From: Gammaproteobacteria bacterium
Lineage (GTDB): Bacteria > Pseudomonadota > Gammaproteobacteria > GRL18
Direction: 5' to 3'
Length of the DNA: 35,198 nt
NCBI GenBank assembly: GCA_015231865.1
Contig: JADGAU010000017.1
Span: forward strand, 1-35,198
Each line of letters opens with the position of its first letter. The first letter of the stretch is position 1. The notes under the pieces were generated by a model. It worked only from the letters and a program-made list of their open reading frames with translations. It did no database searches and was not told the DNA's origin. A program made the position numbers and the translations under genes. Shown one piece after another: positions 10,012 to 19,647 of this stretch.

Positions 10012-10066
10012 CGACATCTAAAAAATTTATAGATGTTTGATATAGAATTTTAAGTGGAGAAATAAA

Positions 10067-10465
10067 ATGAGTATGACTGATCCTGTTGCTGACATGCTAA
10101 CTAGAATTAGGAACGGTTTAATGGCAGAAAAGAAATCCGTTAGTATGCCTGGATCTAAATATAAGTATGCAATATCTAAAGTCCTACTTGATGAAGGTTA
10201 TATTTCTTCAACAGAATTGAAATCAGAAGATAATGGCAAATCAACTTTAGTTATTGATCTTAAATATTTTTCAGGTAAGCCTGTTATTGAAATGATTAAT
10301 AAAGGTAGTAGACCTGGTTTGAGACTTTATAAAGGATCAAGCGAAATACCTGATGTTTGGGGTGGTTTAGGTACTGTTATTATGTCAACATCTAAAGGTG
10401 TAATGACTGACAAACAAGCAAGAGCAATTAATGAAGGTGGTGAAGTCATTTGTTATATTGCTTAA
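10067..10465 (+). CDS. rpsH: 30S ribosomal protein S8
   Basis: S8 is a primary binder of the central domain of 16S rRNA and, in E. coli, the translational repressor of the spc operon. The 132-residue protein begins [16 protein letters not shown] and ends with [20 protein letters not shown] plus VICYIA. Length is typical (130 in E. coli). GGAG precedes ATG by 8 bases. A 55-base spacer separates it from rpsN. Confidence 0.99.
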   Translation: MSMTDPVADMLTRIRNGLMAEKKSVSMPGSKYKYAISKVLLDEGYISSTELKSEDNGKSTLVIDLKYFSGKPVIEMINKGSRPGLRLYKGSSEIPDVWGGLGTVIMSTSKGVMTDKQARAINEGGEVICYIA

Positions 10466-10510
10466 TTGCAATTTATAAAACTGATCAACTAACTATCTGG
10501 GATTTAAATA

Positions 10511-11056
10511 ATGGCTAGAATTACAAATAAAATAGATATTCCGAAAGGTACTGAAGTAAACCTTTCTGGACAAAAAATAACAGTTAAAGGTGCCAAAGGT
10601 GAATTAAACTTTGCTTTAAATGAATCAATAGAAATGGTTAAAAGTGATGAAGGTGTTCATTTTGAACCTAAATCTGGAATTTCTGATAAAGAACTAAAAA
10701 AGTTAATACCTTTAACAGGTACTACTAAAGCTATTGTGAATAATATGCTGACGGGTGTTAGTGTTGGTTTTGAAAAGCAATTAAAGTTAATTGGTGTTGG
10801 TTATAGGACTCAGGTGCAAGGATCAAAAGTAACATTAAATCTTGGTTTTTCTCACCCAATAGAACATCAATTACCTGATGGGATTACTGCAGAAGCGCCA
10901 AGTCAAACTGATTTAGTGATACGTGGTATTGATAAGCAAGCTGTGGGACAAGTTGCAGCAAATATTCGTGCATATCGTCCACCTGAGCCTTATAAAGGCA
11001 AAGGTGTACGCTATGCAGATGAATATGTAGCAAGAAAAGATGCTAAGAAGAAATAA
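10511..11056 (+). CDS. rplF: 50S ribosomal protein L6
   Basis: L6 has two related beta-rich domains and lies near the sarcin-ricin loop and factor-binding site. The 181-residue product includes NNMLTGVSVGFEKQLKLIGV, GYRTQVQG and the C-terminal signature YRPPEPYKGKGVRYADE, followed by a short lysine-rich tail. GGGAT is the probable ribosome binding site. It is followed by an 82-base spacer before rplR. Confidence 0.99.
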   Translation: MARITNKIDIPKGTEVNLSGQKITVKGAKGELNFALNESIEMVKSDEGVHFEPKSGISDKELKKLIPLTGTTKAIVNNMLTGVSVGFEKQLKLIGVGYRTQVQGSKVTLNLGFSHPIEHQLPDGITAEAPSQTDLVIRGIDKQAVGQVAANIRAYRPPEPYKGKGVRYADEYVARKDAKKK

Positions 11057-11138
11057 ACATTAAATTATAGGCCACCTTGTTTTAATGAAAGGTTTTAAGG
11101 CAAAAGTTTTAAGTTAGAAAGCTTAAAGGAATAAGCAA

Positions 11139-11498
11139 ATGGATAAAAAGTTATCTCGTATACGTCGTTCAAAAAAGACTAGAGCTAAAATTAAAAATTT
11201 AGGTGTTGATCGCTTAAGTGTTTATAAAACTGCTAAGCATATCTATGCACAAATAATTACTGATACACAAACAGAATCAAAAGTTCTTGTTGCTGTAAAT
11301 ACTTTACAAAGCGATGTTAAAAGTGAAGTAGGTTATACAGGAAATAAAGATGCTGCTACAGTTGTTGGTCGACTTGTTGCAGAGAAAGCAAAAGCAGCTG
11401 GTATTGAAACAGTCGCTTTTGATAGAAGTGGATATAAATATCATGGAAGAATTAAATCATTAGCTGAAGCAGCTCGTGAGCATGGACTTAAATTTTAG
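11139..11498 (+). CDS. rplR: 50S ribosomal protein L18
   Basis: L18 binds 5S rRNA together with L5 and L25. The 119-residue protein has the basic N-terminal arm [13 protein letters not shown], the strand [16 protein letters not shown], and the C-terminal [24 protein letters not shown]. The length is normal (117 in E. coli). AAAGGA precedes the ATG. rpsE begins 11 bases after its stop. Confidence 0.99.
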   Translation: MDKKLSRIRRSKKTRAKIKNLGVDRLSVYKTAKHIYAQIITDTQTESKVLVAVNTLQSDVKSEVGYTGNKDAATVVGRLVAEKAKAAGIETVAFDRSGYKYHGRIKSLAEAAREHGLKF

Positions 11499-11509
11499 GA
11501 ATTAATACT

Positions 11510-12022
11510 ATGGCTGGAAAAAATAACACAAAAGAAACTGTTAAAGATGATTACATTGAAAAGTTAGTTAATGTTAATCGTGTTGCCAAAGTTGTAAAGG
11601 GTGGTCGTGTATTCGGCTTCGCTGCATTAACTGTTGTCGGTGATGGTAATGGTCGCGTAGGTTTCGGACGTGGTAAAGCAAAAGAAGTTCCAGCTGCAAT
11701 ACAAAAAGCTATGGATAATGCTAGAAATAATATGAAAGCTGTGGCCTTAACCTCAGGTACAACTCAATATCCATTTGCTACAGAATTAGGTGCTGCGAAA
11801 GTATTTATTAAACCTGCCCCTGAAGGTACTGGAATTATTGCTGGTGGTGCTATGAGAGCAGTATTTGAAGCTGTTGGTATGAGAGATGTTTTTGCTAAAT
11901 GCATTGGTACAAATAACCCTATTAATGTTGTTAGAGCAACCATTAAAGGTCTTTCAGAAATGCGTTCGCCAGAAAGCATCGCGTTAAAACGCGGTAAAAG
12001 TGTTGAAGAATTAACTAAATAG
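11510..12022 (+). CDS. rpsE: 30S ribosomal protein S5
   Basis: S5 contacts S4 at the mRNA entry and affects decoding accuracy. The 170-residue product contains the double-stranded RNA-binding S5 N-domain, with [21 protein letters not shown] and [18 protein letters not shown], and the C-terminal [15 protein letters not shown]. Length is slightly above E. coli (167). AGGA lies 9 bases before the ATG. rpmD follows 28 bases later. Confidence 0.99.
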   Translation: MAGKNNTKETVKDDYIEKLVNVNRVAKVVKGGRVFGFAALTVVGDGNGRVGFGRGKAKEVPAAIQKAMDNARNNMKAVALTSGTTQYPFATELGAAKVFIKPAPEGTGIIAGGAMRAVFEAVGMRDVFAKCIGTNNPINVVRATIKGLSEMRSPESIALKRGKSVEELTK

Positions 12023-12050
12023 TTCATATAAGTAAAACAGTGGTAATCAC

Positions 12051-12221
12051 ATGATTAAAATTACACAGATTAAAAGTACTGCAAAACGCCTTAAATCACA
12101 TAAAGCTTGTATAGCTGGTTTAGGTTTAAAAAGAATTAATCATTCTGTTGAAGTACAGGATACTCCTGAAAACAGAGGCATGATTAACAAAGTTTCTTAT
12201 CTTTTAAAAGTAGAGGGTTAA
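12051..12221 (+). CDS. rpmD: 50S ribosomal protein L30
   Basis: L30 is a small 50S protein near the 5S rRNA domain. The gene encodes 56 residues beginning [19 protein letters not shown] and continues with [20 protein letters not shown], the family core. It is shorter than many gene finders' cut-off. The ATG at 12051 is 28 bases after rpsE and the stop at 12219-12221 is three bases before rplO. The ribosome binding site (AGTGG) is modest, so coupling with neighbours is likely. Confidence 0.95.
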   Translation: MIKITQIKSTAKRLKSHKACIAGLGLKRINHSVEVQDTPENRGMINKVSYLLKVEG

Positions 12222-12224
12222 GTA

Positions 12225-12653
12225 ATGTACCTAAATACAATTAAACCTGCTAAGGGTTCAACTAAGGTAGCTAAACGCGTTGGTCGTGGTATTGGTTCTG
12301 GTTTAGGCAAAACATGTGGCCGAGGACATAAAGGACAAAAATCAAGAACAGGTGGTACAATAATGCCTGGGTTTGAAGGTGGTCAAATGCCATTACAAAA
12401 AAGACTTCCTAAAACTGGATTTAGCTCACGTGTGTCTAAACTTACAGATGAAGTTAGATTAAATGAATTAAATCGTTTTGATGGTGTTGTTGATATATTT
12501 GAACTAAAAAAAGCAAATATTATCACTAAAAATATAGAACGTGTAAAAGTTATTGCTTCAGGTGAAATTACTAAGGCAATAACGGTTAAAGGTTTAATGC
12601 TAACTAAAGGTGCTCAAGCTGCTATCGAAGCTGCTGGCGGTAAGGTAGAATAA
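12225..12653 (+). CDS. rplO: 50S ribosomal protein L15
   Basis: L15 is an assembly protein in the core of the 50S. The 142-residue protein has the glycine- and basic-rich N terminus with [21 protein letters not shown] and [17 protein letters not shown], and a globular C-terminal half ending [14 protein letters not shown] three bases inside the end of rpmD acts as ribosome binding site. It is followed after two bases by secY. Confidence 0.99.
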   Translation: MYLNTIKPAKGSTKVAKRVGRGIGSGLGKTCGRGHKGQKSRTGGTIMPGFEGGQMPLQKRLPKTGFSSRVSKLTDEVRLNELNRFDGVVDIFELKKANIITKNIERVKVIASGEITKAITVKGLMLTKGAQAAIEAAGGKVE

Positions 12654-12655
12654 AA

Positions 12656-14011
12656 ATGTCGACTTCGGCTAGCGCGCTAGCAAGTTCTCTAGGCGGAGGC
12701 AAACTCTCAGAATTAAAGAATCGTATCTTATTTGTAATTGGTGCGCTTCTAGTCTTTCGTCTCGGCTCTTTCATCCCGGTTCCAGGAATTAACCCTGAAG
12801 CTCTAAGTGTTTTATTTGACCAGCAACGTAATAGCATACTTGGTATGTTTAATATGTTTTCAGGTGGAGCGCTTGAACGTTTATCAGTTTTTGCTTTAGG
12901 CATTATGCCTTACATTTCTGCCTCTATTATCATACAACTGATGACAAAAGTTATTCCTACTTTAGAACAAATTAGTAAAGAAGGTGAAGCAGGAAGAAGA
13001 AAAATAACACAGTATACGAGATTAAGTACATTGGTTTTAGCTACGTTTCAATCACTTGGCGTAGCAATAGCTCTTGAATCTCAATCTGCTGGTGGTTCTA
13101 CTGTTGTTGTTGATCCTGGGTTTATATTTAGAATTACAACAGTAGTTTCGTTAGTTACAGGTACTTTATTTTTGATGTGGCTTGGGGAACAAATTACTGA
13201 AAGAGGAATTGGAAACGGAATTTCATTAATCATTTTTGCTGGTATTGTTGCCGGATTACCTTCATCACTAGGTAGTTTAGGTGAGTTAGTTAGTGAAGGT
13301 TCAATGAGTTCAGGGCTACTATTAATTTTAATTGTTATAATCTTTGCGGTTACTGCATTTGTAGTTTTTGTAGAGAGAGGTCAAAGAAGAATTACAGTTA
13401 ATTATGCAAGCAGACAACAAGGTAATAAAATGTATGCTGCACAGACTTCTCATTTGCCTTTAAAAGTTAATATGGCAGGTGTTATTCCTCCAATTTTTGC
13501 TTCTAGTATCATTTTGTTTCCTGCAACGATTGGAGACTTAGTTAGTTCTTCTCCTGGATTTGAATGGATGCAGGATATTGCATCTGCTATATCGCCAGGA
13601 CAACCTCTTTATATATTATTCTATGCACTTGGTATATTCTTTTTTTGCTTTTTCTATACAGCATTAATGTTTAATCCAAAAGAAACTGCTGATAATTTAA
13701 AGCGTTCTGGTGCTTATATTCCAGGGATTAGGCCAGGGGAAAAAACATCTCGATTTATTGATGCAATTATGAGTCGTTTAACTCTTATCGGTGCAGTTTA
13801 TATTACAGGTGTTTGTTTATTGCCAGAATTTTTAATTTTAAATTGGGATATTCCTTTTTATTTTGGTGGCACGTCATTATTGATTATTGTTGTTGTAACG
13901 ATGGACTTTATGGCTCAAATCCAAACTTTCATTATGTCACATCAGTATGAAGGACTTATGAAAAAAGCTAATTTAAGAAAGAATCCTAAAAGCAACAGGG
14001 GTAAGAAATGA
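12656..14011 (+). CDS. secY: Preprotein translocase subunit SecY
   Basis: SecY forms the protein-conducting channel of the inner membrane with SecE and SecG. The 451-residue product shows about ten hydrophobic segments. Landmarks are [11 protein letters not shown] in the first segment and plug region, [27 protein letters not shown], the cytosolic loop [11 protein letters not shown] and [14 protein letters not shown] near the SecA and ribosome contact loop. It starts two bases after rplO and its stop overlaps the rpmJ start as ATGA. Location at the end of the spc group is universal. Confidence 0.99.
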   Translation: MSTSASALASSLGGGKLSELKNRILFVIGALLVFRLGSFIPVPGINPEALSVLFDQQRNSILGMFNMFSGGALERLSVFALGIMPYISASIIIQLMTKVIPTLEQISKEGEAGRRKITQYTRLSTLVLATFQSLGVAIALESQSAGGSTVVVDPGFIFRITTVVSLVTGTLFLMWLGEQITERGIGNGISLIIFAGIVAGLPSSLGSLGELVSEGSMSSGLLLILIVIIFAVTAFVVFVERGQRRITVNYASRQQGNKMYAAQTSHLPLKVNMAGVIPPIFASSIILFPATIGDLVSSSPGFEWMQDIASAISPGQPLYILFYALGIFFFCFFYTALMFNPKETADNLKRSGAYIPGIRPGEKTSRFIDAIMSRLTLIGAVYITGVCLLPEFLILNWDIPFYFGGTSLLIIVVVTMDFMAQIQTFIMSHQYEGLMKKANLRKNPKSNRGKK

Positions 14012-14121
14012 AAGTAAGAGCTTCAGTAAAAAAAATATGCCGTAATTGTAAGGTTATTAAACGTAAAGGAATTGTCCGTGTTATTTGTGTTGATGGTAAA
14101 CACAAGCAAAAACAAGGTTAA
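14008..14121 (+). CDS. rpmJ: 50S ribosomal protein L36 (zinc-binding form)
   Basis: L36 is the smallest 50S protein. It encodes 37 residues starting [18 protein letters not shown]. Cys11, Cys14, Cys27 and His32 form the zinc-binding set of the C+ form, so this copy needs zinc. It overlaps secY by four bases (ATGA), indicating coupled translation, and is the last gene before the promoter of the alpha-type operon. Confidence 0.97.
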   Translation: MKVRASVKKICRNCKVIKRKGIVRVICVDGKHKQKQG

Positions 14122-14142
14122 TTACAAACCAATAAATTTAAC

Positions 14143-14171
14143 TTGACTTGAATGGTAAAAGAAAGTAAAAT
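14143..14171 (+). promoter_or_regulatory. Strong sigma70-like promoter of the alpha-type operon
   Basis: TTGACT (14143-14148) and TAAAAT (14166-14171) are 17 bases apart, followed by the discriminator TCCGCGCTT. The site lies between rpmJ and rpsM, where E. coli starts the alpha operon, and would give a leader of about 64 nt. In E. coli an S4-binding pseudoknot overlaps the rpsM start; no such fold was resolved here. Confidence 0.75.
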
Positions 14172-14241
14172 TCCGCGCTTTTCTAAGTAGTTAAATTAAA
14201 TTAATAAAGTTTTAAACAATAAGAATTTAGGAGTGCCATAA

Positions 14242-14598
14242 ATGGCTCGTATAGCAGGAGTTAATATTCCAGATAGAAAACATAGTCTTATTGCCTTGAC
14301 TTCGATTTACGGAGTGGGTTTAAGTCGTTCTCGTGATATTTTAAAAACAGTTGGTGTAGCTGAAACTACAAAAATTGCTGAATTATCTGAAGCACAACTC
14401 GATTCTATTAGACAAGAAATTACCAAATTTTCAACAGAAGGTGATCTAAGACGTGAAGTTTCAATGAATATCAAGCGTCTTATGGATATGGGTAGTTATA
14501 GAGGTTTAAGACATCGTCGAGGTTTACCATTACGTGGTCAAAGAACTAAAACCAATGCACGTACACGTAAAGGCCCAAGAAAAGCTATCAAAAAGTAA
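14242..14598 (+). CDS. rpsM: 30S ribosomal protein S13
   Basis: S13 is in the 30S head and contacts P-site tRNA and the 50S through bridge B1. The 118-residue protein starts [19 protein letters not shown] and has the helix-two-turns-helix [13 protein letters not shown], then [22 protein letters not shown] with a basic tail. AGGAG lies 9 bases before ATG. It is first in the alpha-type group after its promoter. Confidence 0.99.
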   Translation: MARIAGVNIPDRKHSLIALTSIYGVGLSRSRDILKTVGVAETTKIAELSEAQLDSIRQEITKFSTEGDLRREVSMNIKRLMDMGSYRGLRHRRGLPLRGQRTKTNARTRKGPRKAIKK

Positions 14599-14660
14599 AG
14601 CTATCTCTATTAAAATTTAATTTCATATCAAACCTAGTTATATAAAGTTCAGGATTTATT

Positions 14661-15047
14661 ATGGCAAAGCAAAGTCGTACAACTAAGAAAGTTAAACGTA
14701 CCGTTGTTGAAGGTGTTGCACATATTCATGCATCATTTAACAATACAATCGTTACAATAAGTGATAGACAAGGAAATGCACTTTCCTGGGCTACAGCTGG
14801 TGGCTCAGGTTTTAGAGGTTCGAGAAAAAGCACGCCATTTGCAGCTCAGGTTGCTGCCGAACGTGCTGGTAAAGTGGCATTAGAATTTGGTATGAAAAAT
14901 CTTGATGTTAATGTTAAAGGGCCTGGTCCTGGACGGGAATCTGCAGTACGCTCATTAAATGGTCTTGGTTTTAAAATTAATAGCATTAATGATGTGACAC
15001 CAATCCCACACAATGGTTGTCGCCCTTCTAAAAAGAGACGTGTTTAA
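14661..15047 (+). CDS. rpsK: 30S ribosomal protein S11
   Basis: S11 forms part of the 30S platform next to the E site and contacts the mRNA. The 128-residue product includes [41 protein letters not shown] and the C-terminal [15 protein letters not shown]. Length matches E. coli (129). CAGGA precedes ATG by 8 bases. It is separated from rpsM by 62 bases. Confidence 0.99.
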   Translation: MAKQSRTTKKVKRTVVEGVAHIHASFNNTIVTISDRQGNALSWATAGGSGFRGSRKSTPFAAQVAAERAGKVALEFGMKNLDVNVKGPGPGRESAVRSLNGLGFKINSINDVTPIPHNGCRPSKKRRV

Positions 15048-15079
15048 TTTATTTAAGTGTGAATTGGAGTTTATAGACA

Positions 15080-15700
15080 ATGGCAAGATATATCGGACCT
15101 AAATGTAAATTATCTCGTAGAGAGAAAACTGATTTAGGCTTAAAAAGTGGACTAAGAGCACTTGATACAAAATGTAATATGGAGCAATCACCCGGGGTTC
15201 ATGGAGCTGCACGTGGTAGATTAAGTGATTATGGTCTTCAATTACGTGAAAAGCAGAAAGTTAAACGTATGTATGGCCTTTTAGAAAAGCAATTTCATTC
15301 TTATTATGTTAAATCTTCAGCTCAAAAAGGTTCTACTGGTGAAAACTTATTAAAATTACTAGAATCTCGTCTTGATAATGTAGTATATAGAATGGGCTTC
15401 GGTTCAACTCGCGCCGAATCCAGACAATTAGTAAGTCACAAATCAATTTTAGTTAATGGTCAATCCGTAAACATCCCCTCATATATTTGTAACCCAGGTG
15501 ATGTAATTTCAATTAGAGAGAAAGCTAAAAAACAACAGCGTATTAAAGATTCATTAGAATTAAGCAAACAACGTGAGCCAAGTGAGTGGTTGTCAGTTGA
15601 TGAATCACAATTAGAAGGTACACTTAAATCGTTACCTGAACGTTCAGACTTGCCGTCAGAAATTCAGGAGAATTTAATTGTGGAACTTTATTCTAAGTAA
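15080..15700 (+). CDS. rpsD: 30S ribosomal protein S4
   Basis: S4 is a primary assembly protein of the 30S and in E. coli represses the alpha operon. The 206-residue protein has the N-terminal [19 protein letters not shown], the [25 protein letters not shown] segments and an S4 RNA-binding domain around [20 protein letters not shown]. Only Cys9 and Cys32 remain of the four-cysteine zinc site found in some bacteria, so it is the zinc-free form. GGAG is placed 11 bases before ATG. rpoA follows after 37 bases. Confidence 0.99.
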   Translation: MARYIGPKCKLSRREKTDLGLKSGLRALDTKCNMEQSPGVHGAARGRLSDYGLQLREKQKVKRMYGLLEKQFHSYYVKSSAQKGSTGENLLKLLESRLDNVVYRMGFGSTRAESRQLVSHKSILVNGQSVNIPSYICNPGDVISIREKAKKQQRIKDSLELSKQREPSEWLSVDESQLEGTLKSLPERSDLPSEIQENLIVELYSK

Positions 15701-15737
15701 TTAATTATACTCATACTATTTATATTAAGGTTAGCAA

Positions 15738-16721
15738 ATGCAAGGACCAATTTCAGATTTTTTAAGACCTAATTTGACTGATGTTAAAATTTTTAACAAC
15801 AGACATGCTAAGATTGTACTTGAACCTATGGAAAGAGGTTTTGGTCATACAATTGGTAATGCTTTACGTAGAATTTTATTATCATCTATGACCGGAGCTG
15901 CTATAACAGAAGTTCAAATTGATGGTGTTTTACATGAATATTCCTCTATGGAGGGTGTTTCTGAAGATGTTTTAGATATTTTATTAAATTTAAAAGGTAT
16001 TGGTTTTAAGGTTGAGTCAGTTGGTCCTTTTAATTTAACCTTAAATAAAAAAGGTGAAGGTCCGGTTACTGCTGCAGATATTACTGTCAGTAGTGATATT
16101 GAAGTAACTAATCCTGAACATTTTATTTGTAACCTTTCTAGTGATACTGAAATTAATATGTCATTATTAATAGAAACAGGTTTAGGCTATCAACCCGCTA
16201 ATACGCGCTATTCTGAAGAAGAAGATTCATCAATTGGTCGCTTAAAATTAGATGCAAGTTTTAGCCCAGTTATTAAAGTATCATATAATGTAGAAAGTGC
16301 ACGCCTTGAACAAAATACAAATTTAGATAAGTTGATTATTGACTTAGAAACAAATGGTACGATTGATCCTGAAGAAGCCATTAAACATGCAGCTACAATT
16401 TTATCAGATCAATTAGACTCATTTGTTAACCTTAATGTAAGAGAACCTGAAGAGCAAGAGCCTAAAGGTCCTGAGATTGACCCAGTATTATTAAGACCAA
16501 TTGATGACCTTGAATTAACAGTACGCTCTGCAAATTGTTTAAAAGCTGAACAGATTTACTTTATTGGTGATTTAATTCAACGTACAGAAGTTGAATTACT
16601 TAAAACGCCTAATCTAGGTAAAAAGTCTCTTACTGAAATTAAAGATGTACTAGCTTCTAAAGGATTAAGTCTTGGTATTAAACTGGAAAATTGGCCACCA
16701 TCAATTTTAGGTGGTAGTTAA
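15738..16721 (+). CDS. rpoA: DNA-directed RNA polymerase subunit alpha
   Basis: The alpha subunit dimerises to nucleate RNA polymerase assembly and contacts UP elements and activators. The 327-residue product includes the N-terminal domain with [20 protein letters not shown] and [16 protein letters not shown], an acidic linker rich in Glu and Pro near 245, and a C-terminal domain with [15 protein letters not shown] and [14 protein letters not shown]. The arginine in VRSANCLK corresponds to the UP-element contact Arg265 of E. coli. AAGG lies 7 bases before the ATG. Confidence 0.99.
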   Translation: MQGPISDFLRPNLTDVKIFNNRHAKIVLEPMERGFGHTIGNALRRILLSSMTGAAITEVQIDGVLHEYSSMEGVSEDVLDILLNLKGIGFKVESVGPFNLTLNKKGEGPVTAADITVSSDIEVTNPEHFICNLSSDTEINMSLLIETGLGYQPANTRYSEEEDSSIGRLKLDASFSPVIKVSYNVESARLEQNTNLDKLIIDLETNGTIDPEEAIKHAATILSDQLDSFVNLNVREPEEQEPKGPEIDPVLLRPIDDLELTVRSANCLKAEQIYFIGDLIQRTEVELLKTPNLGKKSLTEIKDVLASKGLSLGIKLENWPPSILGGS

Positions 16722-16770
16722 AGTATATTTATACTTATAAGTTAAATTGAAATTAATGTAGGAAATTATC

Positions 16771-17172
16771 ATGCGTCATCGTAAAAGTGGTCGTCAATTA
16801 AATAGAAATAGTAGTCATCGTAGTGCCATGTTTAAAAATATGGCAAATTCTTTGATTGAGCATGAATTAATCAAAACAACTTTACCTAAAGCTAAAGAGT
16901 TAAGAAGAGTTGTTGAACCTTTAATAACTAAAGCAAAGAATGACTCCATTGCTAATCGTCGTTTTATCTTTGCTAAAACACGTAGTGATGCCTTAACTGC
17001 AAAGTTATTTACTGAGATAGGACCTAGATACTCAGATCGTCCAGGTGGATATTTACGCATTCTTAAATGTGGTTATCGTACTGGTGATAAAGCTCCGATG
17101 GCTTATGTAGAATTAGTAGATAGGCCAATCGTTGAAGAAATTGATGATGACATTGAATCATCAGATGATTAA
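16771..17172 (+). CDS. rplQ: 50S ribosomal protein L17
   Basis: L17 lies on the 50S surface near the tunnel exit. The 133-residue protein begins [20 protein letters not shown] and contains [19 protein letters not shown] and [20 protein letters not shown]. The C terminus is a distinct acidic extension ([12 protein letters not shown]) that lengthens it a little beyond E. coli (127). AGGA precedes the ATG. It closes the ribosomal cluster and is followed directly by a terminator. Confidence 0.99.
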   Translation: MRHRKSGRQLNRNSSHRSAMFKNMANSLIEHELIKTTLPKAKELRRVVEPLITKAKNDSIANRRFIFAKTRSDALTAKLFTEIGPRYSDRPGGYLRILKCGYRTGDKAPMAYVELVDRPIVEEIDDDIESSDD

Positions 17173-17198
17173 AAAAAGTCCCCGTAAGGGGACTTTTT
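17173..17198. terminator. Bidirectional intrinsic terminator between rplQ and lpxH
   Basis: GTCCCC (17178-17183) pairs with GGGGAC (17188-17193) around a GTAA loop, flanked by an A run on one side and a T run on the other. The A and T runs extend the stem and also give a U-tract on either strand, so it can end both rplQ and the converging lpxH transcript. Confidence 0.93.
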
Positions 17199-17222
17199 GC
17201 TTTATAGCGTTAATATAAATAT

Positions 17223-17250
17223 ATTTATATATTTATATATTTATATATTT
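17223..17250. repeat. AT octamer tandem repeat at the lpxH 3' end
   Basis: The octamer ATTTATAT is repeated three times in a row from 17223, followed by a partial copy and a T run. The repeat runs across the lpxH stop codon and encodes the last residues of LpxH (KYINI), so length change here would alter only the protein tail. Confidence 0.75.
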
Positions 17251-17962
17251 TTTTTTCATGAATGTATATTAAAAAACCTGCTTGCTTATACCATGCAGGT
17301 AGTACATATCGGCACGTAGTTTTATCTCCAAAAGTATATGAATGGATTTTTGGACGATGAGTGTGCCCATGTATTAAGATATCTGCTTTATTATCAGTTA
17401 GAATTTTCTTTACTTCATCCTCATTGACGTCCATTATATATTCTTCTTTTTCAGTATGGTTCTTAATACTTTCCTTGCGGGCATTTAAAGCAATTTGAAT
17501 TCTTTCATTTATTGTTTTTGTTAGAAAATCGTTCTGCCATAATTTATTACGGACATGATTCCGAAAAGTTTGATAAGCGACATCATCAATACATAATATA
17601 TCGCCATGTGAGAGTAAAATTTGTTGTTTATTTATTGTAATTATATGAGGATCATGAATAATATTAAAACCAGACATTTTTTCGAAATGGTGACCTGTCA
17701 AAAAGTCACGGTTTCCTTGCATGAAATATGTTTCACTAGTTATTTCTGACAGATCTTTTAATTTATCGAATATGGACTGGTTAAACTCAGTTAGGAAGTC
17801 ATCGCCAATCCAAAATTCAAACAAGTCACCCAATATATAGATACATTCAATTTGACTACTATTGTCTAGACAATATTGGTAAAACTTTTCAAAGTTCTTT
17901 GTTATCTGTGGTGATTGTTCACTTAAATGTATATCAGATAGAAATATTGAAATTTTATTCAT
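17225..17962 (-). CDS. lpxH: UDP-2,3-diacylglucosamine diphosphatase
   Basis: LpxH hydrolyses UDP-2,3-diacylglucosamine to lipid X and UMP in lipid A synthesis, at the cytoplasmic face of the inner membrane. The 245-residue protein has all metallophosphatase motifs: D10-I-H12, GDLFEFW (D46), GNRD (N84), LSHGD (H119) and HGHTHRP (H198, H200). The frame is open upstream to 18052, but ATG at 17962 gives the expected [15 protein letters not shown] start. It overlaps the ppiB stop by eight bases (ATGAATAA), so translation is coupled. The C-terminal residues come from an AT repeat and are probably not conserved. Confidence 0.96.
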   Translation of the reverse strand: MNKISIFLSDIHLSEQSPQITKNFEKFYQYCLDNSSQIECIYILGDLFEFWIGDDFLTEFNQSIFDKLKDLSEITSETYFMQGNRDFLTGHHFEKMSGFNIIHDPHIITINKQQILLSHGDILCIDDVAYQTFRNHVRNKLWQNDFLTKTINERIQIALNARKESIKNHTEKEEYIMDVNEDEVKKILTDNKADILIHGHTHRPKIHSYTFGDKTTCRYVLPAWYKQAGFLIYIHEKKIYKYINI

Positions 17963-18449
17963 TAATAGTTGCAGATTGTATAATGACATTTTCAACGGGA
18001 ACGTCTTGATGCATTCCTTTGTTGCCTGTTGCAACAGCTTTAATAGCATCAACTACATCCATACCAGCTGAAACTTTACCAAATACGGCATAACCCCAAC
18101 CCTGAGGTGATTCATTAGTAAAGTTTAAAAAGTGATTATCTTTAATATTAATAAAAAACTGTGATGATGCAGAATGTGGATCTGGGGTTCTTGCCATGGC
18201 AATAGTTCCAATTTCATTTTTAAGACCATTATTGGCTTCATTTTGAATGGTTTCCCTGGTTTCTTTTTCGACCATGTCTTCAGTCATTCCCCCGCCTTGA
18301 ATCATAAAGCCATCAATAACACGGTGAAAAATTGTACCATCGTAAAATCCATCTTTAACATATTGCTCAAAGTTCTCAGAACTTATTGGCGCTTTATCTT
18401 TGTCTAATTTAATAACAATATCACCAAAATTTGTACTTAATGTAATCAT
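17955..18449 (-). CDS. ppiB: Peptidyl-prolyl cis-trans isomerase, cytoplasmic cyclophilin type
   Basis: Cyclophilins catalyse cis-trans isomerisation of prolyl bonds. The 164-residue product is a single cyclophilin domain without signal peptide, so it is assigned to the cytoplasm. Active-site text is visible: [13 protein letters not shown] (catalytic Arg and Phe), [19 protein letters not shown] and [16 protein letters not shown]. Gene order ppiB-lpxH is common in gammaproteobacteria. It lies eight bases downstream of a second, exported cyclophilin gene and overlaps lpxH by eight bases. Confidence 0.95.
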   Translation of the reverse strand: MITLSTNFGDIVIKLDKDKAPISSENFEQYVKDGFYDGTIFHRVIDGFMIQGGGMTEDMVEKETRETIQNEANNGLKNEIGTIAMARTPDPHSASSQFFINIKDNHFLNFTNESPQGWGYAVFGKVSAGMDVVDAIKAVATGNKGMHQDVPVENVIIQSATINE

Positions 18450-18457
18450 AAATTTTC

Positions 18458-19030
18458 CTATTTTTGAGTTATTTGTGTAATTTTTATAATTTCAATCGTT
18501 TTAGATGGAACATCTTTCATATGTTTTCTACGTCCAGTTTTAACGGATTCAATTTTTTCTACTATATCATATCCTTTTGTAACCTTACCAAAAACTGTAT
18601 AACCCCATTCTTTGTAATTTTTTGAACGGTGGTTTAAGAAGTAATTATTATTTGTATTTATAAAAAACTGTGCTGTTGCAGAATGTGGTTCAGATGTACG
18701 TGCCATAGCAATTGTACCTTTAATATTTACTAAATTATTATCAGCTTCATTTTTAATCGCTTTGTTAGTTTGTTTTTTTTCAAATTTTTTATTAAAACCA
18801 CCGCCTTGGACCATAAAGTTTGGTATAACACGGTGAAAAATTGTCCCATCGTAAAATCCACTATCTACATAGGATAAAAAATTTCTGACTGTTATTGGTG
18901 ACTTTTCCGATAATAATTCGACTTCTATAACACCTTCGCTAGTTTCTATTTTTACTTTAGGGTTAGCTGCTAAAGCAGTTTGTGATATTAATAAAAATAA
19001 AATAATAAACAGCTTAACTAATTTATTCAT
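18458..19030 (-). CDS. ppiA: Peptidyl-prolyl cis-trans isomerase, exported cyclophilin type
   Basis: This is a second cyclophilin, 190 residues from ATG at 19030. Its N terminus is a signal peptide (basic MNKLVK, hydrophobic core, ALA-A cleavage around residue 21), placing it in the periplasm, where it would assist folding of exported proteins. The active-site pattern [33 protein letters not shown] and [16 protein letters not shown] is intact. The frame extends to a TTG at 19051, but the ATG has AAGAGT upstream and yields a normal signal sequence. It resembles the downstream ppiB and may derive from an old tandem duplication. Confidence 0.9.
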   Translation of the reverse strand: MNKLVKLFIILFLLISQTALAANPKVKIETSEGVIEVELLSEKSPITVRNFLSYVDSGFYDGTIFHRVIPNFMVQGGGFNKKFEKKQTNKAIKNEADNNLVNIKGTIAMARTSEPHSATAQFFINTNNNYFLNHRSKNYKEWGYTVFGKVTKGYDIVEKIESVKTGRRKHMKDVPSKTIEIIKITQITQK

Positions 19031-19207
19031 AACAATACTCTTAAATAACAAAATATTTTTCGCTTACTTTTTAGTTATTTATAGAAAACGGGAAAAATAT
19101 TTTAGGTTGATGGCTCTTTATTAACATAAAATTATTGCCTTTTTTGTTAATAATTATATTCGGGCACTAATATTTATTGGTTGATGACTTTTAAATTATA
19201 TACATTA

Positions 19208-19570
19208 TTAATCAAAAAATGGCATACTTCCAAATGAACTCTTTCTTCTACTGCGTTGTATCGGTGGCATCTGAGGAGGAGCGCTCATTGGTTTCGCTGG
19301 ACGATTGATATTAGGCTTTATCTTTAGAACTTTTCCTGTATATCGACATAAAAATTCTACTTTATTTTTAGCGGGTTTTAGTCTGACTATTTGCTGAGTG
19401 AAATCACAAGAAGTTGCAACTTCTTTGGGCCTTACAACAAGTATGTCTCCTGCTTTACAATGTTTAGGTGTTGTATCATTAGATAAACATACTACAGGAT
19501 CATCCTTACTTGCATACAAGTTAGAGCTGATCAATACCATTGAAAGTAGTAGTAAATTATTTTTAGTCAT
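19208..19570 (-). CDS. Small exported four-cysteine protein, unknown function
   Basis: I do not recognise a named family. The 120-residue product has a predicted signal peptide (MTKNN, then hydrophobic to about Ala20). The mature part has four cysteines at 28, 38, 55 and 75, which could make two disulfides in the periplasm. The core contains HCKAGDILVVRP, CDFTQQIV and LCRYTGKVLKI. The C-terminal 35 residues are proline- and basic-rich (PMSAPPQMPPIQRSRRKSS) and likely disordered. AAGGA lies 8 bases before ATG. It stands alone between DUF1841 and ppiA with spacers of 77 and 177 bases. Confidence 0.8.
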   Translation of the reverse strand: MTKNNLLLLSMVLISSNLYASKDDPVVCLSNDTTPKHCKAGDILVVRPKEVATSCDFTQQIVRLKPAKNKVEFLCRYTGKVLKIKPNINRPAKPMSAPPQMPPIQRSRRKSSFGSMPFFD

Positions 19571-19647
19571 TAGATGTCCTTGTTTACTTTTTTATATTTA
19601 AATTATAATAAATATGATAATTAAAGATTTAGCTTAATATATTGGGC

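Noticed and set aside
17963-18052. Longer LpxH beginning at 18052
   Set aside because: The added residues are out-of-frame ppiB sequence; the normal LpxH start is ATG at 17962 with coupled translation.
19105-19189. Direct repeat GGTTGATG(G/A)CT at 19105-19115 and 19179-19189
   Set aside because: Only 11 bases with one mismatch in an AT-rich spacer; could be an operator for ppiA but support is too weak.
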